Shown: positions 52,091-61,472, counted from the first letter of the stretch. The stretch: DNA of 64,000 nt from CAYVUV01 sp964455095 (GCA_964455095.1 CAYVUV010000114.1:9698-73697); one strand, 5' to 3'. Notes: generated from the sequence alone by a model not told the origin. Numbers and translations: made by a program.

Positions 52091-54339
52091 CCGCCGCTCC
52101 CCGCGGCGCCCACGACATGATCCGTCAGGCGGCCGCTGAGCCGCTCCCGGCTGCGCAGGCGGGCGGCATCGACGAGCATCCTGCCCGCCCAGCGGTAGAC
52201 GTTGAACTCCGCGAGGAACGCGCGCATGGCCCGCATGCGGTCGCGCTGCTCCTCGGGCGACATCGCCAGCGCGGTCGCCAGCGCGGCGCTGGCTTCTTCC
52301 AGGTCGTAGGGGTTGACGATCAGTGCCTCGGTCAGCTCGCGGGCGGCGCCCGTGAACTGGCTCAACACCAGCACTCCGTGCTCGTCGTCGCGCGCCGCGA
52401 CGAACTCCTTTGCGACCAGGTTCATGCCGTCGTGCAGGCTGCTCACGTAGCAGACGTCGGCGGCGCGAAAGTAGCGAAACACCTCGGGCGGCTCGTGGTG
52501 CGCGTGCCGCAGGATGATGGGCCGGTAGGCCCCGTCGGCGAATCGTTCGTTGATGCGCGCGGCGAGTCGCTCCACGCTGTCGCCAAGTTGGCGGTAGCGC
52601 TCGATGGCGGTGCGGCTCGGCGCGGCCAGCTCGACGAAGACAAAGCGCCCGCGGTAGGCGGGGTAGCGATCGAGGAGGCACTCGACCGCCAGCAACCGCT
52701 CCTCGAGCCCCTTGGTGTAATCGAGCCGGTCGACGCCGACGCCGAGGCAGATGTCGGCCGGCAAGCCGAGCTCAGCCAGAACACCGGCGCGACATTCCTC
52801 CACCGACGGGGCGGCGTTCAGCCAGCGATTGGGCCACTCGAGCGAGATCGGATAGGGACGCACCAGGGTGCTGTGTCCCTGTTGCACCACAGCGTGGTGC
52901 TCGCGGTCGATGCGCGCTTCGAGGAATCGGTCGGCCGAGTCGACGAAGTTGTTGCAGTCGAACTGGGTATGGAAGCCGAGAATGTCGGCGCCGAGCATTC
53001 CTTCGAGAATCTGCTTGCGCCAGGGACAGATGCCGAAGCGCTGCGAATTGGGCCAGGGGATGTGCCAGAACATGATCACCGTGGCGTGCGGCAGCCGCTC
53101 GCGAATCATGCGCGGCGCCAGGGCGAAGTGGTAGTCCTGCACCAGCACGATCGGATCCTCCGAGTCCACCTCTTCGCGAACGGCCTCGGCGAACCGCTCG
53201 TTCACGGCCCGGTAGCACCGCCAGTCGTCGCTGCGGAAGACGGGCCGCGCGTGGGCGATATGACACAGGGGCCACAGCCCCTCGTTTGCGAAACCATAGT
53301 AGTAGCCGTTCTCCTCTTCGCGCGAGAGCCACACGCGCCGGATCTGGTACGACGCTTCGCCGGGCGGCACGCCGACGCGGTCGTGCGCATCGACGACATC
53401 GCGATCCGCCGAGCCGCTGCCATGAGCGATCCACACGCCCGAGCACGCCCGCACCACCGGCTCGAGCGCCGTGACCAAACCGCTGGCCGGGCGGCGGACG
53501 ACGATCGTGCCGTCGGCGAGACGCTCGTGAATGAACGGTTCGCGATTGGCGAGAATGACGACCTTCTCGCCTTCGAGATGGCGATTCAAGACGTGTTTGA
53601 CGCGCTCGGGCGTCCAGGCCCCGCCGTCGGCACCACTGGCGCGCTCCGAGACGATCCGTTCGACGAGCTCGCGGACGTCGCGCAGGATCGGTTGGAACTC
53701 GGGTCGTTGCGCGCCGCCGTGCAGGACCTCGTGCACCGCGCGGCTCCAGCCGCGCCAAAACAGTCGCGCCGCGATCAACGTGATCGCGGAGGCGGCGGCC
53801 GCGAGAATGCCGAAGGCGAGGAGCAGCAGCAGCTGCGTCTCGCTCTCACGGCGCTCGACGAAGCTGAGATCGTGCACGAGGACCACGAAGCCGACGGTGC
53901 CGCCGTCATCGGTGACGGGAATGGCGCTCACGTGCACACTGCCGCCGCGCAGCCGCTCGACGCTCTTCCAGGGCATCCACGGGGCTCGAGTCGTGTCGCC
54001 GGCGGGCGCTACCCGCGCGAGGAGATCGCCACACGCATAGCGCTCGGGATACTCCGCCGTGCGCGTCAGCAGGGTGCCGTCGGCCGCGCAGGCCGCCAAA
54101 CCCATGATGCGCTCGTCCTGCGCGATCTCGGACAGCAGGCCGCGCAGCGCCTGCCGCTCCGTCTTGTGCCAGTGCGCCAGCAGCGTCTGCCGCGCGCCAC
54201 TGACGGCGAGCTGCGCCCGCAGGGCGGTGTCGCGCTCGAACCACGCCCGCAGGGTCTCGCGGGCGACGATCGAGGCGAGCCATGTCACCAGCGCGAGACC
54301 GAGCACCAGCGCGGCGGCGAATCGAAGGGCGGACCGCAT
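52087..54339 (-). CDS. otsA: Trehalose-6-phosphate synthase fused to a membrane sensor
   Basis: 750 aa from ATG 54339. Residues 1-200 are unlike ordinary OtsA: TM1 at about 5-27, an extracytoplasmic segment at about 28-168 with DERIMGLAACAADGTLLTRT and HVSAIPVTDDGGTVGFVVLV as in periplasmic Cache/PAS-like sensor domains, and TM2 at about 169-195. A linker leads to the GT20 catalytic part from about 258 (VVILANREPFIHER, YYYGFANEGLWPLCH, HIPWPNSQRFGICPW, GVDRLDYTKGLEERLLAVEC). The active-site Arg and Lys of the UDP-glucose site lie in DRLDYTKG. It is likely a membrane-bound synthase that may respond to an outside signal such as osmolarity. Divergent from the GH15 gene. Confidence 0.92.
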   Translation of the reverse strand: MRSALRFAAALVLGLALVTWLASIVARETLRAWFERDTALRAQLAVSGARQTLLAHWHKTERQALRGLLSEIAQDERIMGLAACAADGTLLTRTAEYPERYACGDLLARVAPAGDTTRAPWMPWKSVERLRGGSVHVSAIPVTDDGGTVGFVVLVHDLSFVERRESETQLLLLLAFGILAAAASAITLIAARLFWRGWSRAVHEVLHGGAQRPEFQPILRDVRELVERIVSERASGADGGAWTPERVKHVLNRHLEGEKVVILANREPFIHERLADGTIVVRRPASGLVTALEPVVRACSGVWIAHGSGSADRDVVDAHDRVGVPPGEASYQIRRVWLSREEENGYYYGFANEGLWPLCHIAHARPVFRSDDWRCYRAVNERFAEAVREEVDSEDPIVLVQDYHFALAPRMIRERLPHATVIMFWHIPWPNSQRFGICPWRKQILEGMLGADILGFHTQFDCNNFVDSADRFLEARIDREHHAVVQQGHSTLVRPYPISLEWPNRWLNAAPSVEECRAGVLAELGLPADICLGVGVDRLDYTKGLEERLLAVECLLDRYPAYRGRFVFVELAAPSRTAIERYRQLGDSVERLAARINERFADGAYRPIILRHAHHEPPEVFRYFRAADVCYVSSLHDGMNLVAKEFVAARDDEHGVLVLSQFTGAARELTEALIVNPYDLEEASAALATALAMSPEEQRDRMRAMRAFLAEFNVYRWAGRMLVDAARLRSRERLSGRLTDHVVGAAGSGG

Positions 54340-54364
54340 GGCGGCGACAGTTAAGCACACATTA

Positions 54365-54378
54365 GTTTGAACGCAAAC
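54365..54378. promoter_or_regulatory. Palindrome in otsA/GH15 divergent promoter
   Basis: GTTTG (54365-54369), AACG, CAAAC (54374-54378), within an AT-rich stretch of only 61 bp between the two starts. It is 26 bp upstream of otsA and 22 bp upstream of the GH15 start, so one bound protein could block both. The co-encoded MarR regulator is the obvious candidate. Possible plus-strand promoter boxes TTGAAC and TACTCT overlap it. Confidence 0.5.
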
Positions 54379-54400
54379 CATAACCTGTTACTCTGGCCGC

Positions 54401-56167
54401 GTGCGATTGGAGGACCTCGGTCTGATTGGCAACTGTCAGTTCTCGGCGCTGGTCGAGAACACGGGCGCCATTGTCTGGTGTTGCCTGCCGCGTTTCGACT
54501 CGGAACCCGTATTCTCGACGCTGCTGGATCACGAGGCGGGTGGGGTGTTTGTGGTCGCCCCTGGGGAGGGCGGCCGGGGGCGGCAACGCTACGTCGAGAA
54601 CACGAACGTTCTCGAGACCCACTTCCAAGCCGATGGGGGGACCTTTCGCGTCCTCGACTTCGCGCCGCGTTTCCTGCTCTACGAGCGCGCCTTTCGCCCG
54701 ACCCAGCTGGTCCGCATCGTCGAGCCGCTCGAGGGAACGCCGCGCATCCAGGTACGCTGCGAGCCGCGGTTGGGCTGGTCGAAGGCTGTTCCGGTCGAGC
54801 TGCAGGGCTCGAACCATGTGCGCTTCGAGGGCTTCCCTAGTCAGCTCCGGCTGACGACGGATATTCCGCTCGCCTACCTCGGCGGTCGCCCCTTCGCGCT
54901 AACCGAGCGCCGGCACCTGGTGTTGACCTGCGGGGCCCCGATCGAGGAGCCGCTGCAGCCCCTATGCGAACGCTTTCTGGGCGAGACCATCCGCTACTGG
55001 CAACGGTGGGTGAAGCACTGCAACATCCCGCCGCTCTATCAGCGGCAGGTCATCCGCTCGGCCCTGGTGCTGAAACTGCACTGCTTCGAGGGGACAGGGG
55101 CCATCGTCGCGGCGATGACGACGTCGATTCCCGAAGCCCCCATCAGCGGGCGCACGTGGGACTACCGCTATTGCTGGCTGCGCGATGCTTACTACGCGCT
55201 CGAGGCGTTTCGGTTGCTGGGCCACTTCGAGGAACGGGAGGAGTTCGTTCACTTTCTTCTCAACCTCGCCTCGGGGACGCCGGAGCTGGCGCTGGCCCCG
55301 CTTTACCGCGTCGACGGCACGTCCAGCCTCGACGAGAAGATCCTGCCCGATTGGCCGGGCTTTGGTGGTGACGGGCCAGTGCGTGTCGGCAACGGGGCGG
55401 CGCAGCAGGCGCAGAACGACATCTTTGGTGAGATGGTCCTCGCCCTGGCGCCGACTTTTTTGGACGAACGCTTCAGCGCCGAGCGGTCGAAAGCGACGCT
55501 CGAGCTCCTCTGCCGGTTGGCGCGCCGAGCCATCACCGTCGCCGGGAGTCCCGATGCCGGCATCTGGGAATACCGAACGGAGGCCAAGCCGCAGACCTTT
55601 TCGAGCCTGATGTGTTGGGCCGCCGCCGATCGGATGGCCAGGGTCGCCGCGCTGCACGCTCCGGCCATGGAGGCGGAATTTCGCACCGGTGCAACGCGCA
55701 TCCGCGATGAGATCCTCGCCAGGGCCTGGAGCCCCGATCTCGGTAGCCTCGTCTCGACGTATGGTGGACACGAGCTCGATGCCTCGCTTTTGCAGGTCGC
55801 CACGCTCGGCCTGCTGCGGCGCGATGACCCGCGGCTCCACCGCACCGTCGAGGTGATCCGCGACGGCCTGTCGCGCGACGGCTGGTTGTTTCGCTACCGT
55901 GCCGATGACGGCTTCGGCGCGCCACAGGTTGCGTTCACCATTTGCACCTTCTGGCTCGTCGAGGCGCTGGCCGCCATCGGTCGCAGCGACGAGGCCAAGG
56001 TGGTGATGGACCGCGTGCACGCGGCGCTGTCACCGCTCGGGCTGATCTCGGAGGATTACGAGACGGCGAACCTGCGCATGTGGGGCAACTTCCCGCAAGC
56101 CTACTCCCATGTCGGCCTGATCCACGCGGCTTTCGCCGCGTCGCCGCGCTGGACGGACGTCGTCTGA
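54401..56167 (+). CDS. Glycoside hydrolase family 15 (glucoamylase/trehalase-like)
   Basis: 588 aa, start GTG 54401. The N-terminal super-beta-sandwich (LEDLGLIGNCQFSALVENTG, IVWCCLPRFDSEPVFSTLLD) and the catalytic alpha/alpha barrel (ATTSIPEAP-like segment MTTSIPEAPISGRTWDYRY followed by CWLRDAYYALEAF) are complete, as is the later WEYRTEAKPQTFSSLMCWAA with its general base Glu. No signal peptide, so it acts in the cytoplasm. GH15 members of this length in mycobacteria and archaea include intracellular trehalases; the divergent layout with otsAB favours trehalose over starch. The DNA distance to otsA is 61 bp. Confidence 0.9.
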   Translation: MRLEDLGLIGNCQFSALVENTGAIVWCCLPRFDSEPVFSTLLDHEAGGVFVVAPGEGGRGRQRYVENTNVLETHFQADGGTFRVLDFAPRFLLYERAFRPTQLVRIVEPLEGTPRIQVRCEPRLGWSKAVPVELQGSNHVRFEGFPSQLRLTTDIPLAYLGGRPFALTERRHLVLTCGAPIEEPLQPLCERFLGETIRYWQRWVKHCNIPPLYQRQVIRSALVLKLHCFEGTGAIVAAMTTSIPEAPISGRTWDYRYCWLRDAYYALEAFRLLGHFEEREEFVHFLLNLASGTPELALAPLYRVDGTSSLDEKILPDWPGFGGDGPVRVGNGAAQQAQNDIFGEMVLALAPTFLDERFSAERSKATLELLCRLARRAITVAGSPDAGIWEYRTEAKPQTFSSLMCWAAADRMARVAALHAPAMEAEFRTGATRIRDEILARAWSPDLGSLVSTYGGHELDASLLQVATLGLLRRDDPRLHRTVEVIRDGLSRDGWLFRYRADDGFGAPQVAFTICTFWLVEALAAIGRSDEAKVVMDRVHAALSPLGLISEDYETANLRMWGNFPQAYSHVGLIHAAFAASPRWTDVV

Positions 56168-56228
56168 CCGTGGGGTCCCGAGGACCAGTCGCACCGACGC
56201 GCAGCGCCATGCGGCGGTGCGCGAGGCG

Positions 56229-56810
56229 TCAGTTGGCAATCGGCAACGCGGCGCTGGCTTCGGGCAGTCGCATGACGCCAATGAACAGTCCGCGGTAGGA
56301 ACCAAACTCGCAGTCGTCGTCTCCCGTGTCCAGCGCGAGTGGGGGGCGCAGCGTCATGCTCAGCGCGCCGCGCCCGGGTTGGCGGCGATGCAGCGTCGCG
56401 GTTCCGTCGAGCGGCGCCGTAGCCGGGTCGGAATCCGAGGTGTAATCGACGATGCGAGCCTGCGTGTGTCGCGCGGCGTCGCCGCGCAATACCAGGGCGG
56501 GCTCGTCCGTGATGCCGAAGAAGACGTCGCGCACGGACGGCGCGCCGTCTTCGGCCGCCTCGCCCCTCGCTTCGGGCTGACCGTAGGTGCTCCAGATCAA
56601 GACCGCATCACCGTTGCAGACGGCCCCGCCGGGCGACGCAATGACGCCGCGATAGACGCAGTACTCGCCCGCCGGCATGGCCGTGCGGAAATCGTAGGGA
56701 CACCGACGGGGTCTTGGCGCACCGTTGTCGGCGCCTGTCGGGACCGCGAGGGCTTCTGCGGCGAAGCCGATGACTGCTGCGGCTACCCCCAACCAGCGAG
56801 CTGTCTTCAT
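56229..56810 (-). CDS. Secreted protein, possibly the C-terminal domain of the DUF2254 chain
   Basis: 193 aa if read from ATG 56810, where a good signal peptide begins (ARWLGVAAAVIGFAAEALA). Cys pairs (CPYDFRTAMPAGEYCVYRG, DDDCEFGSYRGLFIGVMRL) suggest disulfides. No family recognised. No stop codon separates it from the DUF2254 gene upstream, so it could also be the exported C-terminus of that protein. The ribosome site before 56810 is weak (GGAAC). Confidence 0.6.
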   Translation of the reverse strand: MKTARWLGVAAAVIGFAAEALAVPTGADNGAPRPRRCPYDFRTAMPAGEYCVYRGVIASPGGAVCNGDAVLIWSTYGQPEARGEAAEDGAPSVRDVFFGITDEPALVLRGDAARHTQARIVDYTSDSDPATAPLDGTATLHRRQPGRGALSMTLRPPLALDTGDDDCEFGSYRGLFIGVMRLPEASAALPIAN

Positions 56811-58196
56811 GTGGTTCCGACGCGCCGCTGGGCGCACATATTCACTACTCTCGGGCCCGGGGCCACGGGGTTCTGCGCGGCCGGCGCCAGATGGCGCCGC
56901 CGCGATCGCGCGGTGTCGCGCCTGTACTGCCGCGCGATCGAGCGCCTCGGGCAGGCTCATGCCGGCTCGCTCGACCATGTCGGCATGACGCTCGAGTGCG
57001 CAAAGGTCTTGCATGCGGTGGGCGTGCCCCTTGACGCCCGCGATCGCTTCGAGCAGACGGATGATGACGGCGGCGCTCGAGCGGCCGTACTGCCGGATTT
57101 GATGAAAGGCGGCATCGACCAATCCTTCGAACGTCACAGGTTCTGCGAGGACGCGCACCACGCCGCGCCCGTCGGCCTGCTCGCGGGGGAGCGGCTGGTA
57201 GACCGCGACTTTACACAGCGCCGCCCCCAACCAGTCGACGCAAGCGACGGCGGTAAACGGATCGTTGATCCCGGGCGAGAGCGCGCGCACGGCGATCTCA
57301 ACCAACTGGTTGATGGCGAATTCGACGTCCTGCGTCGGGGTGCGGACCGACCCGATGACGAACGCGTCTGCGATCGCGCGCAGAACCTCCGCGCCGGCGC
57401 GCTCGGGCGGCGAGGCCAGCGCGACGGGATTGTCGGCGACGACGAAGTGGCCCGGGCGGTGGATCAGGCGAAGGACGAGGTCGTGGGCTGCGGCGAGGTG
57501 TACGAGCGCCGCGCTGTCAATCGCCTGCACGTAGCCGCTGCAGGGGGCTTTCACGGGGGCGGCGCAGATCTCGCGGTCGGGCGGTGGCGCCATCGGAGTG
57601 GGACGGGAGTCGTGCTCGTCGCTTGCCCGATGCGCACCGAACGTGGTCTCGATCGCGTCGTCCAGGTCGCGGCGCACGGCCGCGATGACGCTCTCGGCGT
57701 GGATCGAAGTGGATACATGATGGATGAAGTAGATGAGCACGAGCAACGCGGTCCCGGCCAGTCCGAGCGCGACGGTGACGGCGAGGTGGGGGACGAACTC
57801 GTCGGGGCCGGCGCGCACCACGCGCAGCACCATCAGGCAATACATGAAGGTCGCGACGAAGGTCCCGAGCACGCACTGATTGCCGCGGTCGCGCATGAAG
57901 TTGGTCAACAGGCGTGGCCCAAACTGCGACGATGTCAGCGCCAGGGCGACCATGGTGATCGAGAAGACCACGCCCGCCACCGTGATCATTGAGCTCGCGA
58001 TGGCTGACAGGAGGGAGCGCGCCCCCTCGGCGCCGCCCGTGTAGACCCAGCCCGGAATCTGCCGTGACCACGGCTGGGATCGGTCGAAGCCGACCAACAG
58101 GAGGGCCGCGGCGGTCGCCGCCGCGGTCATCAACACCGGAATGAACCAGTAGCTCGATCGCAGCCAGAACCACGCGGTGGCCAATCGAACGTTCAC
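56229..58196 (-). CDS. DUF2254 membrane protein, in frame with a secreted domain
   Basis: 655 aa if the whole frame is used; start GTG 58196 (GGGGGA 8 nt upstream). Residues 1-420 match DUF2254: WFWLRSSYWFIPVLMTAAAT, then SAIASSMITVAGVVFSITMV, TSSQFGPRLLTNFMRDRGNQ and VLGTFVATFMYCLMVLRVVR, with about five membrane segments, then a soluble part containing LSPGINDPFTAVACVDWLGA. This family (about 430 aa) usually ends near AVQARHRAIAA; here the frame runs on through an Ala/Pro-rich linker into a further 193 residues that begin like a signal peptide. Either a fusion or two genes without a separating stop. Confidence 0.75.
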   Translation of the reverse strand: MNVRLATAWFWLRSSYWFIPVLMTAAATAAALLLVGFDRSQPWSRQIPGWVYTGGAEGARSLLSAIASSMITVAGVVFSITMVALALTSSQFGPRLLTNFMRDRGNQCVLGTFVATFMYCLMVLRVVRAGPDEFVPHLAVTVALGLAGTALLVLIYFIHHVSTSIHAESVIAAVRRDLDDAIETTFGAHRASDEHDSRPTPMAPPPDREICAAPVKAPCSGYVQAIDSAALVHLAAAHDLVLRLIHRPGHFVVADNPVALASPPERAGAEVLRAIADAFVIGSVRTPTQDVEFAINQLVEIAVRALSPGINDPFTAVACVDWLGAALCKVAVYQPLPREQADGRGVVRVLAEPVTFEGLVDAAFHQIRQYGRSSAAVIIRLLEAIAGVKGHAHRMQDLCALERHADMVERAGMSLPEALDRAAVQARHRAIAAAPSGAGRAEPRGPGPESSEYVRPAARRNHMKTARWLGVAAAVIGFAAEALAVPTGADNGAPRPRRCPYDFRTAMPAGEYCVYRGVIASPGGAVCNGDAVLIWSTYGQPEARGEAAEDGAPSVRDVFFGITDEPALVLRGDAARHTQARIVDYTSDSDPATAPLDGTATLHRRQPGRGALSMTLRPPLALDTGDDDCEFGSYRGLFIGVMRLPEASAALPIAN

Positions 58197-58405
58197 CGTC
58201 GCTGTCCCCCGGTCTTCGTCGCCGCCGCACGCCTCGGCGGGCATCGACCGTTGACGGCGTTCGGGTACGACCGGGAGACATCGATCAGGAAATGAGTCTG
58301 CTGCGTCGGGCGCATACTGAGCGCGGTCAGCAAGATTCACTCCGCAGCGCCAGGCGCTGTTGACCAGATGCCGCCGGGGCTGACGTGCAGAAGTTGCGCT
58401 CAGGC

Positions 58406-58420
58406 GTGCAAATTGTGCAC
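58406..58420. promoter_or_regulatory. GTGCA inverted repeat upstream of DUF2254 gene
   Basis: GTGCA (58406-58410), AATTG, TGCAC (58416-58420). It lies between the antiporter stop and the DUF2254 start in a 251-bp gene-free gap. A candidate operator by shape only. Confidence 0.3.
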
Positions 58421-58447
58421 TGGACGTGCGCCGGGAACGGCCCGGTG

Positions 58448-59788
58448 TCATCTCGTGTCGCGAGATCGCTGTCTCAAGTGGCTCGCCAGGCTGATCCGCA
58501 GTCCAATTGGGGTGATCAGGGTAGTCACCAGTACCATGAGAATGATGGCCGAGAAGGTCCCGTCGTCGAGCACCGGCTCGCCTGCCATCGACAGACGCGC
58601 GCCAATGCCGGCGAAGATGAGGCCGACCTCTCCGCGTGGGATCATGCCAATGCCCACTGCGAGCCGGTTCGTTCCCTTACCCGCCCCAGCCCCGCTGGCG
58701 AGTTTTCCCGCGATGGCGCAGACGACGAGCACGCCGCCGAGCGACAGCGCCGCAGGGGTGGCGAGACTCGCCAAGTGGACTTGGATTCCCATCAACACGA
58801 AGAACAGCGGCACGAACAGCGTCGCGAGCGGCTGCATCAACTCCGAGAGCGTTGCTTCCTCCTGGCGCGTGCGCACGCCGGCGCCGTAGGGATCGAGCAG
58901 CAGGCCGGCAGCAAAGGCGCCGATGATCTCGGCGAGGCCGATGAGCTCGGCGGCGAAGGCGAGCGCAAAACAGAGCGTGAGGCCGAAAACCAGAAGCATC
59001 CCGGGCTGGCCGGTTCGGCCCGCCAATCGAACGATCGGACCTGAGAAGAAGTGCCCGATGCCAATGGTCAGGCCGAGGAACAGGGAAGCGCGGAGGAGAA
59101 TGCCGCCGATCTCGACTGGAGTCAGACTCGCGCCGCCAGCGTCGGCGGAGGCGATGGCGCCGGTCACGACCGCCAGAAGGACGAGCGCCAGGATGTCGTC
59201 GAGCACGGCGGCGCCGAGAATGATCTGGGCCTCGTGAGTCCGCATCATGTCGAGGTCCTTCAACACGCGCGCCGTGATGCCGATACTGGTCGCCGACAGT
59301 GTCGCAGCGACGAACAGATGCACTGCGGTCGGTCGGGCCGGGAGAAACCAGGCCGCCGCGGCCCAACCGAGCAGGAGTGGGACCGCCATTCCGATCAGCG
59401 CGACGAGCAAGGAAGCCCCCCCGACGCGCAACAGCGCGCGCAGGTCTGCCTCCAGCCCTACGTCGAAGAGCAGGATCAGCACGCCGATCTGACCCAGGAC
59501 CGCCAGCGTCGGGTCGTCGCGCACGAACGCGATTCCGCCGCCACCGAGCATAGCGGGCAGCAGGTTGCCGAGGCCGACGCCGACCAGCAACTCCCCGAGC
59601 ACGGCCGGCGCCCCTAGGGCTTCGACCGCGAGGCCTCCGAGACGGGCGGCAAAGACCAACATCGCCAGGCCGAAGAGGACCGGTCCAGCGCTCGCATGCT
59701 CGGCGGCACCCGACGCCAGGGCGGGTGCTGCACTCAACTCGACGGCGATGAGCGTCAGACCGGGACAAACGAGAGATGGTGCGCGCAT
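58448..59788 (-). CDS. CPA2-family cation:proton antiporter
   Basis: 446 aa, about 12-13 membrane helices. The CPA2 core is present: GLAVEALGAPAVLGELLVGV, AVLGQIGVLILLFDVGLEAD, LSATSIGITARVLKDL and the ion-site region QIILGAAVLDDILALVLLAV (the DD pair carries the protonatable Asp). MIPRGEVGLIFAGIG is the late conserved loop. No C-terminal NAD-binding (KTN) domain, so it is more like NapA/GerN than KefC. It probably exchanges Na+ or K+ for H+. It precedes the DUF2254 gene on the same strand. Confidence 0.92.
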   Translation of the reverse strand: MRAPSLVCPGLTLIAVELSAAPALASGAAEHASAGPVLFGLAMLVFAARLGGLAVEALGAPAVLGELLVGVGLGNLLPAMLGGGGIAFVRDDPTLAVLGQIGVLILLFDVGLEADLRALLRVGGASLLVALIGMAVPLLLGWAAAAWFLPARPTAVHLFVAATLSATSIGITARVLKDLDMMRTHEAQIILGAAVLDDILALVLLAVVTGAIASADAGGASLTPVEIGGILLRASLFLGLTIGIGHFFSGPIVRLAGRTGQPGMLLVFGLTLCFALAFAAELIGLAEIIGAFAAGLLLDPYGAGVRTRQEEATLSELMQPLATLFVPLFFVLMGIQVHLASLATPAALSLGGVLVVCAIAGKLASGAGAGKGTNRLAVGIGMIPRGEVGLIFAGIGARLSMAGEPVLDDGTFSAIILMVLVTTLITPIGLRISLASHLRQRSRDTR

Positions 59789-59918
59789 GAAATCCTCAGT
59801 CTTCGTGGCAGTCTATCACCGAATTCTTCGATTGCTGTGCCAACGACGGCAGTCTGCTCTGCGCGTTGCCTTGACACGCGGCGACGGGCGTTCCTAGAAA
59901 CGCAGCGGGGGGAGAACC
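59789..59918. promoter_or_regulatory. Divergent promoter region, antiporter / PLC-like gene
   Basis: 130 bp between divergent starts; the phosphodiesterase has GGGGGGAGAA just before its GTG. No other site can be named. Confidence 0.35.
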
Positions 59919-61472
59919 GTGCGTCGATTCGATATCCATCGCGGCGCGTGTTGGGGAATGGCCTTGGCCGTCCTCTGCGCGGCCGTCCCGCAGCTCGCGA
60001 CTGCGCAGCAAGGCGATGCGTTCATGTGTTACCGCAGCCGGACTGCCAAGGGCACGCCGCGCTTTGGCGGCGCGACGGTGGCCGCCACCGACGAGCTGCA
60101 GACGCGGCCGATCGATGTGAAGCGGCCGCGGCTGCTCTGTGCTCCGGTCGATTTGGGCAGCGGCGTGCTCGATCCCGCCACGCATCTGATCGGCTACAAG
60201 GCGCGGGCAGCGGAGGACAGCGCGCCCTACGAGACCGAGACCAACGTTCAATTCCTCAACAGTCTGGGCGAGATCTACGCCGACCGCGGTGCCGACCCGG
60301 AGCTGCTGCTGATGCCCGCCGCGATCGATCCCGCGCTGCCGCCGAGCCCACCCGATCCCGACGCCATCGAGGTCGATCACTACCGCTGTCACGCAGTGCA
60401 GCCGAGCGGCTTGGCATCGGGGCAGCAGGTGACGGTGCAGGAGCCGTTGGGTCCGATCACTTACGGCGTGAAGCAGCTGCGCCGGCTGTGCGACCCCGTC
60501 GACACGACGGGGCGGCCGCTCAAGCACGCCGCCAACAGCCTGACCTGCTACACCGCGAAGCGGGCGCGCGGGCAGGGCAGTGCGGCGCCGCGGCACGGGT
60601 TGCGCGCCGCCGACGAGCTCGGCGCGGCGACACTCGATGCGCTGGGCGAGCGCGAGCTCTGCCTGCCGACGCGCGCCATCGCGAAGTGCAACGGGGCGCA
60701 GGCGCTGTGCGACCGGCGCTACGACGCGGTGTCCTACCCGACGACGCACAACGCCATGTCGAACGCCGAAGAGGGCTGGGCGCTGCCGAACCAGAGCTTC
60801 GCCGTCACCCGCCAGCTCGACGACGGCGTGCGCGCCCTGATGCTCGACACCTGGTACTTCGAAGGCGCGCCCGTGCTCTGCCACGGCGGCGACATCTTCC
60901 CCTGCAACGTCAGCGGCATGAAGCCGCTGGCCGACGGCCTGGCCGAGATCAAGGACTTCCTCGATCGGCGCCCGAGCGAGATCGTATCGATCATCTTCGA
61001 GAGCTACATTTCAGAGGCCGACACGCTGGCGGCGTTCACCGCCAGCGGGCTGCTCGACTACGCGCATGTGCAATCGATGTCGGATCCGTGGCCGACGCTG
61101 CGCGAGCTGATCGCCGCCGACACGCGGCTGGTCGTCTTCACCGATCGCTCGAGCAGCGTGCTGCCGTGGCACCACTACGTGTGGGACTACGCCTGGGAGA
61201 CGCACTACTCGTTCGAGAACCCGGAGGACTTCTCCTGCGCCATCAACCGCGGCTCGATGGCCAACAGCCTCTTCATCCTGAACCACTTCCTGACCCGTTT
61301 CGTGGGCGCCCCGGCCCTCGCCGAGCTGGTCAACCACGACCCCCTCTTCATCGACCGCGCCGAGCAATGCCAGGCCGAAAGCGGCCGCCTGCCCAACTTT
61401 GTCACCGTCGACTACTACAACATCGGCGACGTCTTCTCGGTCGTCGACCGGCTGAACGGGCTGACGCCGTAA
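59919..61472 (+). CDS. Secreted PI-PLC-like phosphodiesterase with two Cys domains
   Basis: 517 aa from GTG 59919, after GGGGGGAGAA. Signal peptide GMALAVLCAAVPQLATA. Residues about 30-115 and 150-220 are two related beta domains, each with a CYRS/CHAV start and a LCAPVD/LCDPVD end; this domain type (DUF7450-like) occurs in many secreted deltaproteobacterial proteins. The C-terminal part from about 270 is a PLC-like TIM barrel: catalytic His in SYPTTHNAMSN, DGVRALMLDTWYF, and the second His in VLCHGGDIFPC. Calcium-dependent motif details were not tested. Probably an exported phosphodiesterase on phosphoinositide or another phosphodiester. Confidence 0.85.
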   Translation: MRRFDIHRGACWGMALAVLCAAVPQLATAQQGDAFMCYRSRTAKGTPRFGGATVAATDELQTRPIDVKRPRLLCAPVDLGSGVLDPATHLIGYKARAAEDSAPYETETNVQFLNSLGEIYADRGADPELLLMPAAIDPALPPSPPDPDAIEVDHYRCHAVQPSGLASGQQVTVQEPLGPITYGVKQLRRLCDPVDTTGRPLKHAANSLTCYTAKRARGQGSAAPRHGLRAADELGAATLDALGERELCLPTRAIAKCNGAQALCDRRYDAVSYPTTHNAMSNAEEGWALPNQSFAVTRQLDDGVRALMLDTWYFEGAPVLCHGGDIFPCNVSGMKPLADGLAEIKDFLDRRPSEIVSIIFESYISEADTLAAFTASGLLDYAHVQSMSDPWPTLRELIAADTRLVVFTDRSSSVLPWHHYVWDYAWETHYSFENPEDFSCAINRGSMANSLFILNHFLTRFVGAPALAELVNHDPLFIDRAEQCQAESGRLPNFVTVDYYNIGDVFSVVDRLNGLTP

